Shown here: piece after piece, positions 37,147 through 48,414 of the stretch
Numbering within the stretch: position 1 is the stretch's first letter
How the letters are laid out: each line of letters opens with the position of its first letter
DNA from: Flaveria trinervia
Lineage: Eukaryota > Streptophyta > Magnoliopsida > Asterales > Asteraceae
Length of the DNA: 64,000 nucleotides
Reading direction: 5' to 3'
NCBI GenBank assembly: GCA_025506515.1
Contig: CM046444.1
Coordinates: forward strand, 120,390,930-120,454,929
Notes under the pieces: model-generated
What the model saw: only the letters and a program-made list of their open reading frames with translations
Databases searched by the model: none
Told to the model about the DNA's origin: nothing
Made by a program: the position numbers and the translations under genes

Positions 37147-37339
37147 AAGATCTATAGCATTTCAAATTTGGTCCAGAAGGGCGATTTTGTGAGGTACGCG
37201 ACACAGTTGTGTCGAGGTTTGAGTTGCATGGTCGCCATTAATGAAGGTGAAAGGTTTTCAGAGCTTTTGAAAAGTTAGGTCGTGAAAGAATGAAAAACTC
37301 TGAAAGAGGGATCAGGTATATATAGGGTACGGGTTATGA

Positions 37340-38050
37340 AACGACTGAAGGTTTTGGTGTTAGTCATCAGTATTTGAAGCTACTGATGACGTGGTATTAA
37401 CTTTCAGACGTTTGAAACGACTGATGGTATTGGTGTGGTCAGCAGTTATAAAACAACTGAAGACATGGTGTTTACTATCAGACGTTGAAACAACTGAAGT
37501 CTCTGATTTAGGCATCAGTAGTTTTAAAAACTACTGAAGACAAGTTGGACTTCAGATGTTGAAACAACTGAGGACTTGGTATTAGTCATCAGTAGTTGTG
37601 AAACTACTGAAGACCGTGGTTTTGCCATCAGTTGTTGTAAACAACTGAAGACTTGGTGTTAGTCATCAGTAGTTGTGAAACTACTGAAGACATGGTATTG
37701 CTTCAGTTGTTTATAAAGAAACAGCAGTTTGTGAACTACTGAAGAGAGAGTACTCATCAGTAGTTGTCGTCAATTCATAGCCTTTCAGCTGTTTCATACT
37801 GTCCTCAACACTTACTCATCAGCTTTTAGCTGTTTTCAGTTGTTTCATAGGACATCAGTACTTATCTGTTTCTACTGATTTCAGTAGTTGTAACTACATC
37901 AGTAGTGTAGAACAGATAAAGTACAGTACTTAAAGCATTTAGCCTTCAGTAGTTATAAAAACTACTGAGGGTAAAATAACTCATCAGTACTTATATGTGA
38001 CATGGTTACCAATGATCATCAGTAATTACTGAGATCATCAGTAGTTGTCA
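37340..38050. repeat. Dense short palindromic motifs upstream of the env-like ORF
   Basis: CAGTAGTT, AACTACTGA, CAGTTGTT and AACAACTGA motifs occur at very high density, often as facing pairs such as CATCAGTAGTTGTGAAACTA followed by CTGAAGAC. The same words fill the LTRs (33110-33640 and 44680-45160). Sireviruses are reported to carry conserved palindromic motif clusters in non-coding regions. This looks like such a cluster. Confidence 0.75.
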
Positions 38051-38051
38051 C

Positions 38052-39298
38052 TTATTCTAGCTGCAGCATACCAAGCCTTAACACCAGGTTGTGGAAAGTT
38101 GAACTATCCAAAGGCTTAGTAAAAATGTCTGCAAGCTCATCAGCACTAGGCACAAACATAGGATTAATTAGACCCTTTTCAAAACAATCTCTTATAAAAT
38201 GATGTCTAATTTCTATATGTTTGGTCCTAGAGTGCTGGACAGGATTTTTGACAATGCAAAGAGCTGAAGCACTATCCATTAATAATGGAGTCTTAGTCTC
38301 TGTAATGCCATAATCCAAAAGTTGATTCTGAAGCCAGAGTATTTGGATGTACAACTTGCAGCAGCAATGTACTCGGCTTCAGCAGTGGATGTAGCAACAG
38401 ATGTTTGTTTCTTACTCTGCCAAGAAATCAAACAGTTGCCTAGGAATTGGCATCCACCAGAAGTTGATTTCCTGGTCAACTTACATCCTGCATAGTCACT
38501 ATCAGAGAAAGCAACTAATTTGCAAGAATGTCCAGTGGAATACCATAAGCCTAGAGATTGTGTGCCTTGCAGATATCTAAAGATCCTCTTGACTGCAATC
38601 AGATGAGACTCCTTAGGTGCAGCCTGAAATCTAGCACAAACACATGTAGCAAACATAATATCTGGTCTAGAAGCTGTTAAATACATCAAGGAACCAATCA
38701 TACATCTGTAAAGGGTTTCATCAACACCTTTACCTTTCTGATCAACATCCAATTGTGTGGTGTTGCACATGGGAGTAGAACAGGATTTACAGTTTTGTAA
38801 ATCAAACTTATTCAAAAGATCTTTTGTGTATTTAGACTGATGAATGAAAATTCCATCAGCTTTTTGTTTGATTTGCAAACCTAGAAAGAACTGTAATTCT
38901 CCCATTGCACTCATTTCAAACTTCTGTTGCATTAAGGTTTGGAAATCCTCACACAATTGGGGATCAGAGGATGCAAATATAATATCATCAACATAAATTT
39001 GAACAAGTAGCTTATGCTGATCCACCTTCTTAATAAATAAAGTTTTATCTATGGAGCCTCTAGTGAAATTATTCTGTAGAAGAAAGTTTGATAAGGTCTC
39101 ATACCAAGCTCTAGGTGCTTGTTTCAACCCATAAAGAGCTTTATCAAGCTTATATACCCATTCTGGGTGCTTATTATCCTCAAAGCCTGGTGGTTGACAC
39201 ACATAAACTTCTTCTTTTATTGTACCATATAGAAAAGCACTTTTGACATCCATTTGGAAAACTTTAAGATTGTGGAGTGCAGCATAGGCTAAAAACAA
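38052..39298 (-). pseudogene. Copia pol: reverse transcriptase and RNase H
   Basis: Minus-strand frame 38279-39298 holds RT from FQMDVKSAFLYG, GFEDNKHPEWVYKL and KALYGLKQAPRAWYE to the catalytic YVDDIIFAS, then RNase H with DSDYAGCKLTRKS and STAEAEYIAA. The tail in another frame (38052-38354) has the IEIRHHFIRD and ADIFTKPL motifs. One shift at about 38340 separates them. Catalytic residues are intact, and only this break and the one near 39300 disturb the 3' half of pol. Confidence 0.85.
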
Positions 39299-39318
39299 TC
39301 TAATTGCCTCCAGTCTGG

Positions 39319-40820
39319 CTACAGGGGCAAAGGTTTCATCATAATCAATACCTTCTTCTTGTGCAAACCCTGCACAACCAGTCTGGCCTTGTTCTTAACA
39401 ATTAGCCCATTTTCATCAGTTTTATTCCTAAACACCCATTTAGTGCCTATTGCACACTTACCTGGGGGTAGAGGAACAAGCTCCCACACTTGCTGTTTCT
39501 TGAACTGAAGAAGCTCAAGCTGCATGGCTTCAACCCATCCATTGTCCCTCAAAGCAACATGATAGTTCTTCGGCTCTAGCTGACTGATGAAGAGAGCATA
39601 GAAGCAGAAATTGGACAACTGGCTTCTGGTTGAGACACCAGCATTGATATCACCAAGGATTTGAGATATTGGGTGATTTTTCAGCTCTTGGTAAACAATC
39701 AAATCTGTGCAAGTGTTTGTAGGGTCTTCAGCAGCAGCAGATGTTGATGCAGATTCTTGAAACCATGAAGATGGTGGCAACTCAAATGAAGTTGAGGATG
39801 CAGAAATCTCATCAGCATTTGTTGTGGATGGTGCGGCTGGAGCTACAGGAGCATCAGGTTTAGAGGACTCAGGCAGTTGATCACTAAACCTGAAGAGGTG
39901 ATTACTACTATCATCATCATCTTCAGTAGTAACACCAGGTGGTGAACTGTTGACAGGAGCAACAGCAGGAGATTGATAAGGAACATATTGCAGTATGTCC
40001 AAATCAAAGAGCTCCACAGGGCTTTGTGGAATCTTGTCCTTTGGAGATTCATTGAACTTGACATGTAAAGTCTCTTCAACCATCTTTGTTCTGCAGTTGA
40101 AGACTCTGTATGCCTTGCAAGTTGATGAATAACCAACAAAGTACCCTGCATCCACCTTAGGATCAAATTTCTGGAGCTGATCCTTTGTGTTGAGAATGAA
40201 ACAGGGACACCCAAATGCTCTAAAAAATGAAATGAGAGGGGCCAAATGATGTAGAACTTCATATGGAGTCTTCATCAACCTCTGATTTATTAGCACTCTA
40301 TTCTGCACATAGCATGCTGTGTTGACAGCTTCAGCCCAAAAGGTCAATGGCAGTCCAGAATCAGCCAACATAGACCTTGCAGCTTCAATGAGGGTCCTGT
40401 TCTTTCTCTCCACAACTCCATTCTGTTCAGGAGTTCTTGGAATACTAAACTGTCTCTTTATTCCCTTGGAAAGGTAGAATCATCAAGTGTATTGTTCCTG
40501 AATTCTGTTCCATTATCACTTCTAATACACTTGACTGAGAGGGAATACTGCTTCTCAGCATACAACACAAAGTTTATGATCTTCTGTGCAGCTTCATCCT
40601 TTGAATGTAGAAAGAAAGTCCATACAAATCTGGAGTAATCATCCACAATTACCAGACAGTATTTTTTCTGTGCCATGCTCATCACTCTCACAGGACCAAA
40701 GAGATCCATGTGAAGAAGTTGTAAGCAGGCAGTGGACTTTGGTTCTTCAATAGGTGGAATGAAACTTGTGCTGTTTTCCTTTCAAACAAGCAGTGCAGTT
40801 GTTTTCACACTTGAACTCCT
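39319..40820 (-). pseudogene. Copia pol: integrase core and start of RT
   Basis: 40458-40709 carries the first part of the integrase core (MDLFGPVRVMSM, VDDYSRFVW, IRSDNGTEF with two catalytic Asp). A break follows at about 40420-40460, then 39319-40413 continues with the catalytic Glu in ERKNRTLIEAARSML, the linker, and the RT start (WVEAMQLELLQF, WELVPLPPG, KWVFRNK). The integrase-to-RT order is diagnostic of Ty1/copia. Confidence 0.85.
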
Positions 40821-41370
40821 TCATAGGCATTCCCCTACTAAACTATGGTGTATCAGCTGATTCATGTTCTTGAAATTAACATGTCCCAGCCTTCTATGCC
40901 ATAGATTAGATTCTTGAGGAGAGGCCTTGGAAAATAGGCAAGGATGGCCTTTGAGATCAATTTTCTTGGAAAGATCTAAGGCATACACTCTTCCTGTCCT
41001 GTTGGCCTTCAGGAGAGTGTGAGCATCCAATACCTTGTCAATCAAACTCAGAACTTTGGATGACAGAATCCTGCAGTTCTGGCTTGTGAAAAGGGCAACA
41101 TGGCCTTTGTCACACAATTGACTGACACTCAAAAGATTATACTTGAGATTTTCCACATGGTTGACATCATCAAACTTTATTTCCCCATTGGAAACAAAGC
41201 CCTTCCCGATGATGTAACCTCTTGCATCATTGCCAAAGAAACAAATCCCTTCCTTCCTGGAGAGTAGTCATTAAGAAGTGAGTTGTTCCCAGTCATATGC
41301 ATAGATCCCCACTGTCTACATACCAGATGCTACTTTGGCATGTGAAGAAGAAACCTGCATAAATAAACAA
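40821..41370 (-). pseudogene. Copia pol: protease remnant and gag-pre-integrase domain
   Basis: 40821-41156 codes for NLLSVSQLCDKGH and LWHRRLGHVNFKNMNQL, the pre-integrase zinc region. Just upstream on the minus strand the protease active-site motif VDSG is visible at about 41313-41324. It is followed by a 1-bp break before HMTGNN, so the protease frame is lost. Confidence 0.75.
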
Positions 41371-44220
41371 TCAGTTAGTTTTGGAGACCCAAACCTTTTT
41401 GGTTTTGGGCCTGGTCTCATCAACAGATGGTAAACTAACAGGTTTATTGGACACAATAGCTTGAGGTGAAGGAGATGGTGTAGAAGAGGAATCCTTCGGC
41501 TTGGATCTCCTTTTCTGGGGTTTCAACACAGGGCCATCAAGTTGGTTAACTCTTCCCAACAGATGTTGAACCATCATTACCAGCTGTGTCTGATTCTGGG
41601 AGAGAGCTTTCAGCTCTTCAGACACATTGGTATTGGTGTTTGATGATGAGTTCTTGTGTTGCACCATCTTCTTTTGAGCAACCTCAGCTATTGCCTGTTG
41701 CACTCCTTCCTTTTAGATTTCTTTTTGGTCATAGGAGTAACAGGATTTGATGCTGCTGGTACAAACTTGGACTCAAACTCAGTTTTCATTTTAGCCAAGT
41801 TTTCTTTAATTTTCTCTTTTTGTTTGAGTTTGGATCCCTTTTTGTACCAACAATCATCTGTGAGATGATTGAATAGACCACATATTTCACATGGTTTCTT
41901 CTTCATCTTCTGTTGATCATCACTAAAGAAGATGAAACTACTGAAGACTTGCTCTTCAGCAGTTTAGAAGCACTTTTTGCCTTCTTGTCAACTTCCTTAG
42001 TAGGCTTCAAATCCTTCCTACTGACAGTTTTCTTCTCTTCAGTGCTGTCAGTCATTAGGATTTGAACTCCAGATGTTATCCCCTGCTCTCCAGTACCCTC
42101 AGTACTTCTAGGGATAACACTTGGGTTGATCAACTCATTGATCATGTGAGTGTCAGCAGTTGAACCATCAATATCAGCTGATAGGTTCACAGAGGGATTA
42201 CTACTGACTTCAACTACTGATGGTGCTTTATCAAGTAGTGAATCACATGATGAGGTGGATTGGTCATTACTTTCTCCATCAGATTCCGCTCCTGCTCTTG
42301 AAGCAAAAACTGTAGGAGGAGCAGTGTGATTATAACCAATTCCAAACTTCACATTGGAAGCTGTTTGCTTACTAAGAAGCATTTCAAAGCCCTTGCAAGA
42401 TTGTACCCATCGATCACACTCTACCTGGGTGACAGCAAGAGTATCTTTGAGGTCTTTGTACTTCTCTAAGAGTACATCCTCCCTAGCCTTATCATCAGAA
42501 ATTTGGCATTTTAATTTGTAAATCTCATCAGTTTTCTCTTTTAGCACAGACTCAAACTCAGCTTTATTTTTGGAAATTGTTTGTTCTAGCTCTACATTTT
42601 TATTGATTAAAGCCACATTTGCTTCTCTAATAGAGGCAAATGCTGCTATGCAAGTTTCAGAACATAATTTGGCCTTAGCCTCAGAGGATACCTGTGATAC
42701 CTGTGTTGAAGAGGTATTTGAGGATGATCCATCAGAGGATTCCAAAGCCATGAGAGCTAGATTTCCAAAAGGATGCTCACCACCATGTTGACCAGCACCT
42801 GAGAACAGTTGTTCATTACCAGACACATCATCTGGTAAACTGCTCCAGTCAACAACTCCTGGTGTGAAGAAGCTGTGTTGTTGAAGTTGATTAGGTTGAT
42901 GAGATTGGGATGGTTGAGGCTCAGGGAGTGCATGTGGTTGCTGAGCAGTGGGTGCTTGAACCTGGCCTGGTTGTGGCATGTAATAGCAGGGGTATGGATA
43001 TGGCATTGGCCCCTGTGGAACAAAATATGCAGGAGATTGTGGTTGATGATGATAACCAGAATTGACAGGTTGTTGCCCTCTGTTTTGTTGACTATTGCCA
43101 GGGAAAGTCACAAAAGGTGCAGGAGAGTTAGATCCAGATGATCTACATTCTCTTGCAAAGTGCCCAAGCCTGTGGCATTTATGGCACTTCAACTTACTCT
43201 TGTCAAAACCAACTTTGGTTTTGCCAGAGAGTCCTGGGAATTTCCTTCCAGTTCTTTTGTAGAACTTCTGAGATCTGATATTTATCAAGGCCATTTGGCT
43301 CAAAATATCCATCTCTTCTAAGTCATCATCAGCAATCCCCTTGAGATCATCCATGATGAAACATAGATTGTCACTATTACTACCAGCAGAATAACTATCA
43401 ACACTCACAAAGGCAGGCTCAGAAGTGTTTGTAGAGAAATCAATATGCTCATCATACTGGCTTTCAGATGACGCATATTCTGACTCTTGATGTCCAATCA
43501 GGGCAGTGTTCCCTTGGACAAAATCCTCAGTGAGCTTGCCAGATGAAACCAATTTCCTTTTCTGCTCTATCTCTCTCTCGAATGTAAGCAGTTTCCCATG
43601 AAGTTGGGTGAGAGATAGGCGATCAACATCAGCATTTGAGCGTAGAACAATGGTATATGTGTTCCATCTCTCAGGCAGTGATCTTAAAAATCTATGGTTC
43701 ATCTGACTCCTGGTATATTCATGTTTAACCATTTTCAATTCAGAGATTAAACATGAAAACCGCTCAAATTGTTGAGTCAGAGTCTCACCCTTTCTATGAG
43801 AGAAAGTCTCATATGTTGGGCGAGGATTTCCCTGTTGTTTGCTAAAACCTCATCAGTACCACCAAATTGTTCTTTGATGGCATTCCAGAGGTCATGAGCA
43901 GACTCACAATGCAGAAGCCCAGAGTAAATCTCATTAGGAATAGCCATAGCCAAAATTCCATGGGCTTTTGCATCGATTTCAAACAACTTCTTGTCCTCAT
44001 CGGAGTATTGCTCCTTCTTCTTTGGAACCAACTGGTTTGTTTCCGGATCATTCACCATTGGCTTATGTGGTCCATGTACCACAGATGTCCAACAACCTGA
44101 GCTATTGACAGACAGGTGATGGAGCAATCTTCTCTGCCAAATGTTATACTCATTCCTCACCAAGATCGGAGGCTTGGTAGAGGATCCAGTATTGAAAGGA
44201 TCATTCGAAGAAGTAGTCAT
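41371..44220 (-). pseudogene. Large gag of the copia element
   Basis: Starts MTTSSNDPFN at 44220, just inside the PBS. The first frame runs to 43777. After a break, 41903-43738 continues with the capsid end, the zinc knuckle CHKCHRLGHFAREC, a Gln/Pro-rich stretch and a coiled-coil-like part. Two further pieces, 41688-41906 with a second knuckle CEICGLFNHLTDDC and 41371-41703 ending in KKVWVSKTN, lead into pol. The total of more than 900 residues is typical of the oversized Sirevirus Gag. Confidence 0.8.
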
Positions 44221-44414
44221 TGTGGAAAATCAGACAGATTCAAGTAAAATCACAATAAATTTAGCTCAAAACCACACAGAACCTCAAATAAAACGGCCAG
44301 AAGCGATACACTCTCAATCTCTATAACAGATCCTTGCGAATTTGCTAATTCGATTAAACTTAGAGCGATTGAACAGTTTCAATGATCAATTGTTAGATCG
44401 ATCAATGATTAACT

Positions 44415-44426
44415 GCTCTGATACCA
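44415..44426 (-). other. Primer-binding site of the copia element
   Basis: GCTCTGATACCA on the plus strand, i.e. TGGTATCAGAGC in the reading direction of the element, complementary to initiator tRNA-Met. It lies two bases from the LTR edge. Confidence 0.9.
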
Positions 44427-44428
44427 TT

Positions 44429-45215
44429 TGTTAGGATCTCAGCCCTTGGTTTAATCGATTGAACAGATATAGCAGCGGAATAGCTCAGAATTAGACAAAT
44501 TCAAACAAGAACAATTGATATAAAACGATAAAAGAATTTTGTTATAGAGAGAGAAATATCCGACAAAAGGAATATTGCATTAAGATTGTCGGCCTCAAAG
44601 GCACGATTACAGGTGAGTCATCTTCCTTATAAAGGAAAGAATGACGTAGCTGATGTCACTGAAAGTGACATGTAACCGTTTTATAACTACTGATGTTTAA
44701 CAACTACTGAAGATGTCAACAACTGACATCTTCTTACAAATGTTCCTAAGTGTTAAACATCTATTTACAACTACTGAAAAACATAAAACTACTGAAACTA
44801 CAACAACTGAAGAACAACCTCTTCAGTTGTTTACAAGTACTGAAAAGAAAAATAAACAAACTACTGAAAGGAAAAAAAACTACTGAAGAAGAAAAACCAT
44901 CACAACAACTGAAGAAGCCCTCTTCAGCTGTTGTCATCAGCTGTTAACATCAGCTGATGTCTTCAGTACTTGAACATCAGACTTTGTCTTTCAGCTGTTG
45001 ATCTTCAGTCTTTGTCTTCAGTACTTGTTGAAGTCTTCAGACTTTAGATCTTCAGCTGTTGTCTCAGTCTTTGTCTTCAGTACTTCAGACGTACTTCAGC
45101 AGTTGTATTCTTCAGACTTTGTAGAACAGCTGATCAGGTCTTCTTCAGCTGTTGTGATGTCTTGTGGGACTTAGAGGTTTCTCTGATCAGGCTCATTGGT
45201 TCTTTTGGTCCAAAA
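44429..45215 (-). repeat. 5' LTR of the copia element
   Basis: 787 bp and nearly identical to 32885-33672. The terminal CA of the left copy reads AA here (45214-45215), followed by the target duplication GTTTA. Confidence 0.9.
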
Positions 45216-46759
45216 GTTTACTTGGGGATTAAAAGCCCAAGGTTAATTAATGTTCTGAATCAAATTGGGGATCGATTTTGGAATCAACGATGCTAGGGTT
45301 GGTCTTAAGGTTTGGGGAAGTTTTTTTAAACGGGTTTATAATATTTAAAACCCAATATTTACCGCGGCTGAGAGCCTTTGGTTCACTGGTGTAAACACAT
45401 GTCCTCAAAACATGGAGGTCCCGGTTCGAATCCGGGGAACCTAAATGTATTTTTTATGGACCTTTTGGCCTTCAATTTTAATGTAAATTTTTTTAAAAAT
45501 TATGGAAAAATCATTTCATAAACTTTGTGTCTTGTTTAAAAACTATATGTTAATCATGTTTCTGCTAAATTTATTATAAAAATACCTTATATTCTTATTC
45601 AGATCCTAAAGTTAAATAATTAGGTGAGCATTATGTTTATATAAAATTAGACTTTAAATAGTAGTGTAATGTACACGAGCTATTATTTCAAACTTGCCTT
45701 AAATTTCTGTTTAATTTGTGTTCATTTTATTTAATTATAAAATTATCTAAACTGTTAGAAACATGACAAAATTATTCTAAAAGTTATTCTTAATCCATAT
45801 ATTTATATAAAATATAAATAAATCGTTTCCACGAAATATAATTGAGTTCTTATTGGCAAATTATAATCAACAAAAACCCCATAACATCAAGTTGATTCAG
45901 AGTCCTTGTTAATTCATTAAACTTATGGTAAAGCTTTATCTGTAAACAGAGATATTTAGGTGTCTTGTGACGATACATCTTGGAGCGACGTATGGTTATT
46001 ATTCTTATAATCTCATTCTTGCCTTATTTAACAGTGAGTTTCCTGCCCCTTTTTATATGTTTCACACTAATTTGGGGTGAAACATGATAGCTTATACATG
46101 ATACACTTATCACATTTGAGACTTGTAAATCACATGCAATTCAAACTTATTATTTTGTCATGGTTATTGTGTATTGTAAGTGATTATATGAGATACATAG
46201 TTTGTTTACAATCATGAAATATTGCTAGCCTGACGACGTCTTAGATCTGGGCCTGACAAGCCTATTTGGTGCTAAAGCCGAGGTATTTCGGCTCCTGATG
46301 ACGTATGCTTGTTCATCATGGGAACCAAATACATAGCCAATTTTTTATAATGGAATCTCGAGGTTGGTTTGTAACGATATGTGTTCTATAATCTTACTTG
46401 CTTATGACCTATGACATGAATTGCTACTTGTAACCTTTTTTTCATATTATGTATGAAAACCTGGAAACTCACCAACTATTTTTAGTTGACTCTTATTTTT
46501 ATCATGTTTCAGGTCAACCTCAAGTTTAAAGTGATCCTTTGAAGCATGCAATAATCTAGGACTTGGACCTAGTTATGAAATAAAAGTTTACATTATGTTA
46601 TGTTATGTTTGAACTTATTACTTATTTGAGACTTATGATTGTATTTAATTTCAAGATTTATGATAAAAATATTTACATTTTAATATAGCGTTATGTGGCT
46701 GTGAACAATCTTAACCCTCACATCTCGACGTTTCCGCCGTCAAGGTTGGGGTGTGACAA
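45216..46759 (+). repeat. 3' LTR of gypsy-1, second part
   Basis: Resumes the LTR after the copia element. 46387-46759 matches 26107-26480 closely and ends GGGTGTGACA. The part before it (45221-46386) has no partner in the 5' LTR, which was deleted there. It contains a tRNA-like segment near 45371-45446. Confidence 0.8.
45371..45446 (+). other. tRNA-like segment (pol III A/B boxes) in an LTR
   Basis: A perfect T-arm CCCGGTTCGAATCCGGG lies at 45420-45436. Before it is a D-arm-like TGGTTCACTGGTGTAAA and a hairpin CATGT(7-nt loop)ACATG. The acceptor ends do not pair and base 33 is C instead of T. It is therefore a decayed tRNA or tRNA-derived insert and not a working tRNA gene. Confidence 0.4.
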
Positions 46760-46789
46760 GAATGATAAGTTCAGTCAAATGCATGAGAT

Positions 46790-47119
46790 TCAACGATTTG
46801 TAACGTGTAAGACTTTGTAAGGTTTTGGTAGATCTTTGAACAGTTGTGGATATTTCTTCTTCATTTGATCCTCGCGTTCCCAAGTAAAATCTGGTCCACG
46901 CTTTGAGTTCCAACGGACTTTAACGATAGGAATACGACTATGCTTGAGGGTTTTGACCTCTCGGTCCATAACTTCCACCGGTTCCTCGATGAAACGCAGT
47001 TGTTCATCCACATGTATCTCGTCTAATGGAACGACAAGAGTCTCATTTGTAAGGCATTTCCTTAGGTTCGAAACATGGAACACATTGTGTATTCCGCTAA
47101 GCTCTTCTGGTAGGTTCAA
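46790..47119 (-). pseudogene. Chromodomain of gypsy-2 integrase
   Basis: An open minus-strand stretch with HNVFHVSNLRKCL and the chromodomain FIEEPVEVMDREVK, IVKVRWNSKRG, FTWEREDQMKKKYPQLF. It is intact and clearly of the same subfamily as gypsy-1. It ends 30 bp from the gypsy-1 insertion. It belongs to the polyprotein and is cut off from the integrase by a break at about 47120. Confidence 0.8.
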
Positions 47120-47149
47120 CTAGTAGGCTACTGGGCCAACCCTTTTGAC

Positions 47150-48414
47150 AATCTCAAAAGGCTTAACGTAGCATGGTTTAGCTTTCCACGTTCCCGAAAC
47201 GAACTACACCTTTCCAAGGTGACACTTTCAAAAGTACCTTGTCGCCATTTGAAATTCCAACGGCTTGCGCCATTTATCTGCATAACTCTTTTGTCGGTCA
47301 CGTGCCGCTGCCATGCGATAACGAATTTGCACTATCTTCTCAGTTGTTTCATGAACAAGTTCAGGACCGGTAAGTTGATTCTCCAACTTCTGCCAACAAT
47401 AGGTGATCGACACTTACGTCCATACAATGCTTCAAACGGTGCAGCTTTGATCGATGTGTGATAGCTGTTATGTAAGAAAACTCAACCAACGGTAAATGAG
47501 TTTCCTAATGGCTGCCAATGTCAATGACACAAGCACGTAACATATCTTCCGGTGTCTGTATTGTACGCTCACTCTGACCATCAGTTTGAGGATGATATGC
47601 GGTGCTCATATCTATTCGTGTTCCCAATGATCATTGCAAAGATTGCCAGAAGTGAGAAGTAAATCGAGCGTCACAATCGGAGATGATAGAAATTGGCACA
47701 CCATGCCGAGAGACTAATTCCCTCAGGTAGATACGAGTTAACTTCTCCATTCTATGAGTCTCTCTAATTGGTAGGAAATGTGCAGATTTTGTCAAGCGGT
47801 CTATTATAACCCAAATGGTATCACATCCACTAGGAGTTCGAGGTAGCTTTGTGACAAAATCCATTAATATCGTTCCCATTTCCATACAGGAATTTCCGGC
47901 TGTTGAAGTAGACCAGATGGCATTTGATACTTCATTTTAAACTTAGAATAGGTTAAACATCTGCTTACATAGGTGGCGATATCAGCTTTCATGTTCGGCA
48001 ACCAGTAAGAACTTTCAAATCATGATACATCTTGTCTGAACCCGGATGGATAGAATATCGAGACTTATGGGCTTCGTCCATCACTAGTTCTCATAGATTC
48101 CCATACAAGAAACCCATATTCATTCCATGAAATAACAAACTCCATCGTATTTGATCTCTAGCTGCCTTTCCATGCCTCGCATGGACTGCTGCTTTCAGGT
48201 TCTCGTCCTTTAAAGCCTCAATTGAGCATCACGTATCAGATCAGATAGTCTGATGTGGATAGTGAGTTGAAATGCTCAAACTCACTTTGGCTTAGGTGTT
48301 TCTTTCGACTTAGGCGTCAGCTACTACATTAGCCTTACCGGATAATACTGATCGCACAGTCATAGTCGTTTAAAAATCGACCCAGCGACGTTTTCTCATA
48401 TTCAATCCTTCTAC
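47150..48414 (-). pseudogene. Integrase region of gypsy-2, degraded
   Basis: Pieces in several minus frames: 47631-47885 holds MDFVTKLP, IDRLTKSAHFL and SDCDARFTSHFW (Cys for the usual Arg), and 47228-47413 holds the C-terminal ELVHETTEKIVQIR region. Further upstream the zinc domain is recognisable (HPGSDKMYHDL), but its last motif reads CLTY instead of CLTC. At least four breaks occur. Confidence 0.7.

Larger units (their letters stand above)
32885..45215 (-). mobile_element. Sirevirus-like Ty1/copia element nested in the gypsy-1 3' LTR
   Basis: LTRs at 32885-33672 and 44429-45215 (TGTTAGGATCTC...GGTCCAACA) flank an internal region coded on the minus strand: gag, protease, integrase, RT, RNase H and a further env-like ORF. 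The primer-binding site is the complement of TGGTATCAGAGC (44415-44426), and the polypurine tract complement is AACTCCCCCT (from 33674). Target duplication is GTTTT (32880-32884) versus GTTTA (45216-45220). A 12.3 kb length, a large gag with a CCHC knuckle and a third ORF after RNase H fit the SIRE/Maximus (Sirevirus) lineage. Near-identical LTRs make it the youngest insertion in the nest. Confidence 0.9.
25449..46759 (+). mobile_element. Gypsy-1: plus-strand Ty3/gypsy chromovirus nested in gypsy-2
   Basis: The 5' LTR is 25449-26480 (TGTAATATCTCG...GGGTGTGACA) and the primer-binding site TGGTATCAGAGC is at 26484-26495. Gag, protease, RT, RNase H and integrase follow to about 31860, then a purine tract before the 3' LTR that starts at 31908. 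The 3' LTR is split by the copia element and ends at 46759. The 5-bp target duplication AGAAT is exact (25444-25448 and 46760-46764). The insertion lies 40 bp inside gypsy-2, next to its LTR. Gag and pol carry several frame breaks. Confidence 0.9.

Noticed and set aside
45371..45446. Functional tRNA gene
   Set aside because: The acceptor stem does not pair and the conserved T33 is C; kept only as a tRNA-like segment.
32547..46386. Whole 13.8-kb stretch as one insertion with target duplication TGTTC
   Set aside because: The copia element has its own LTRs and target duplication inside it, and the flanking sequence looks like LTR DNA, so a deletion in the 5' LTR between TGTTC words explains the data better.
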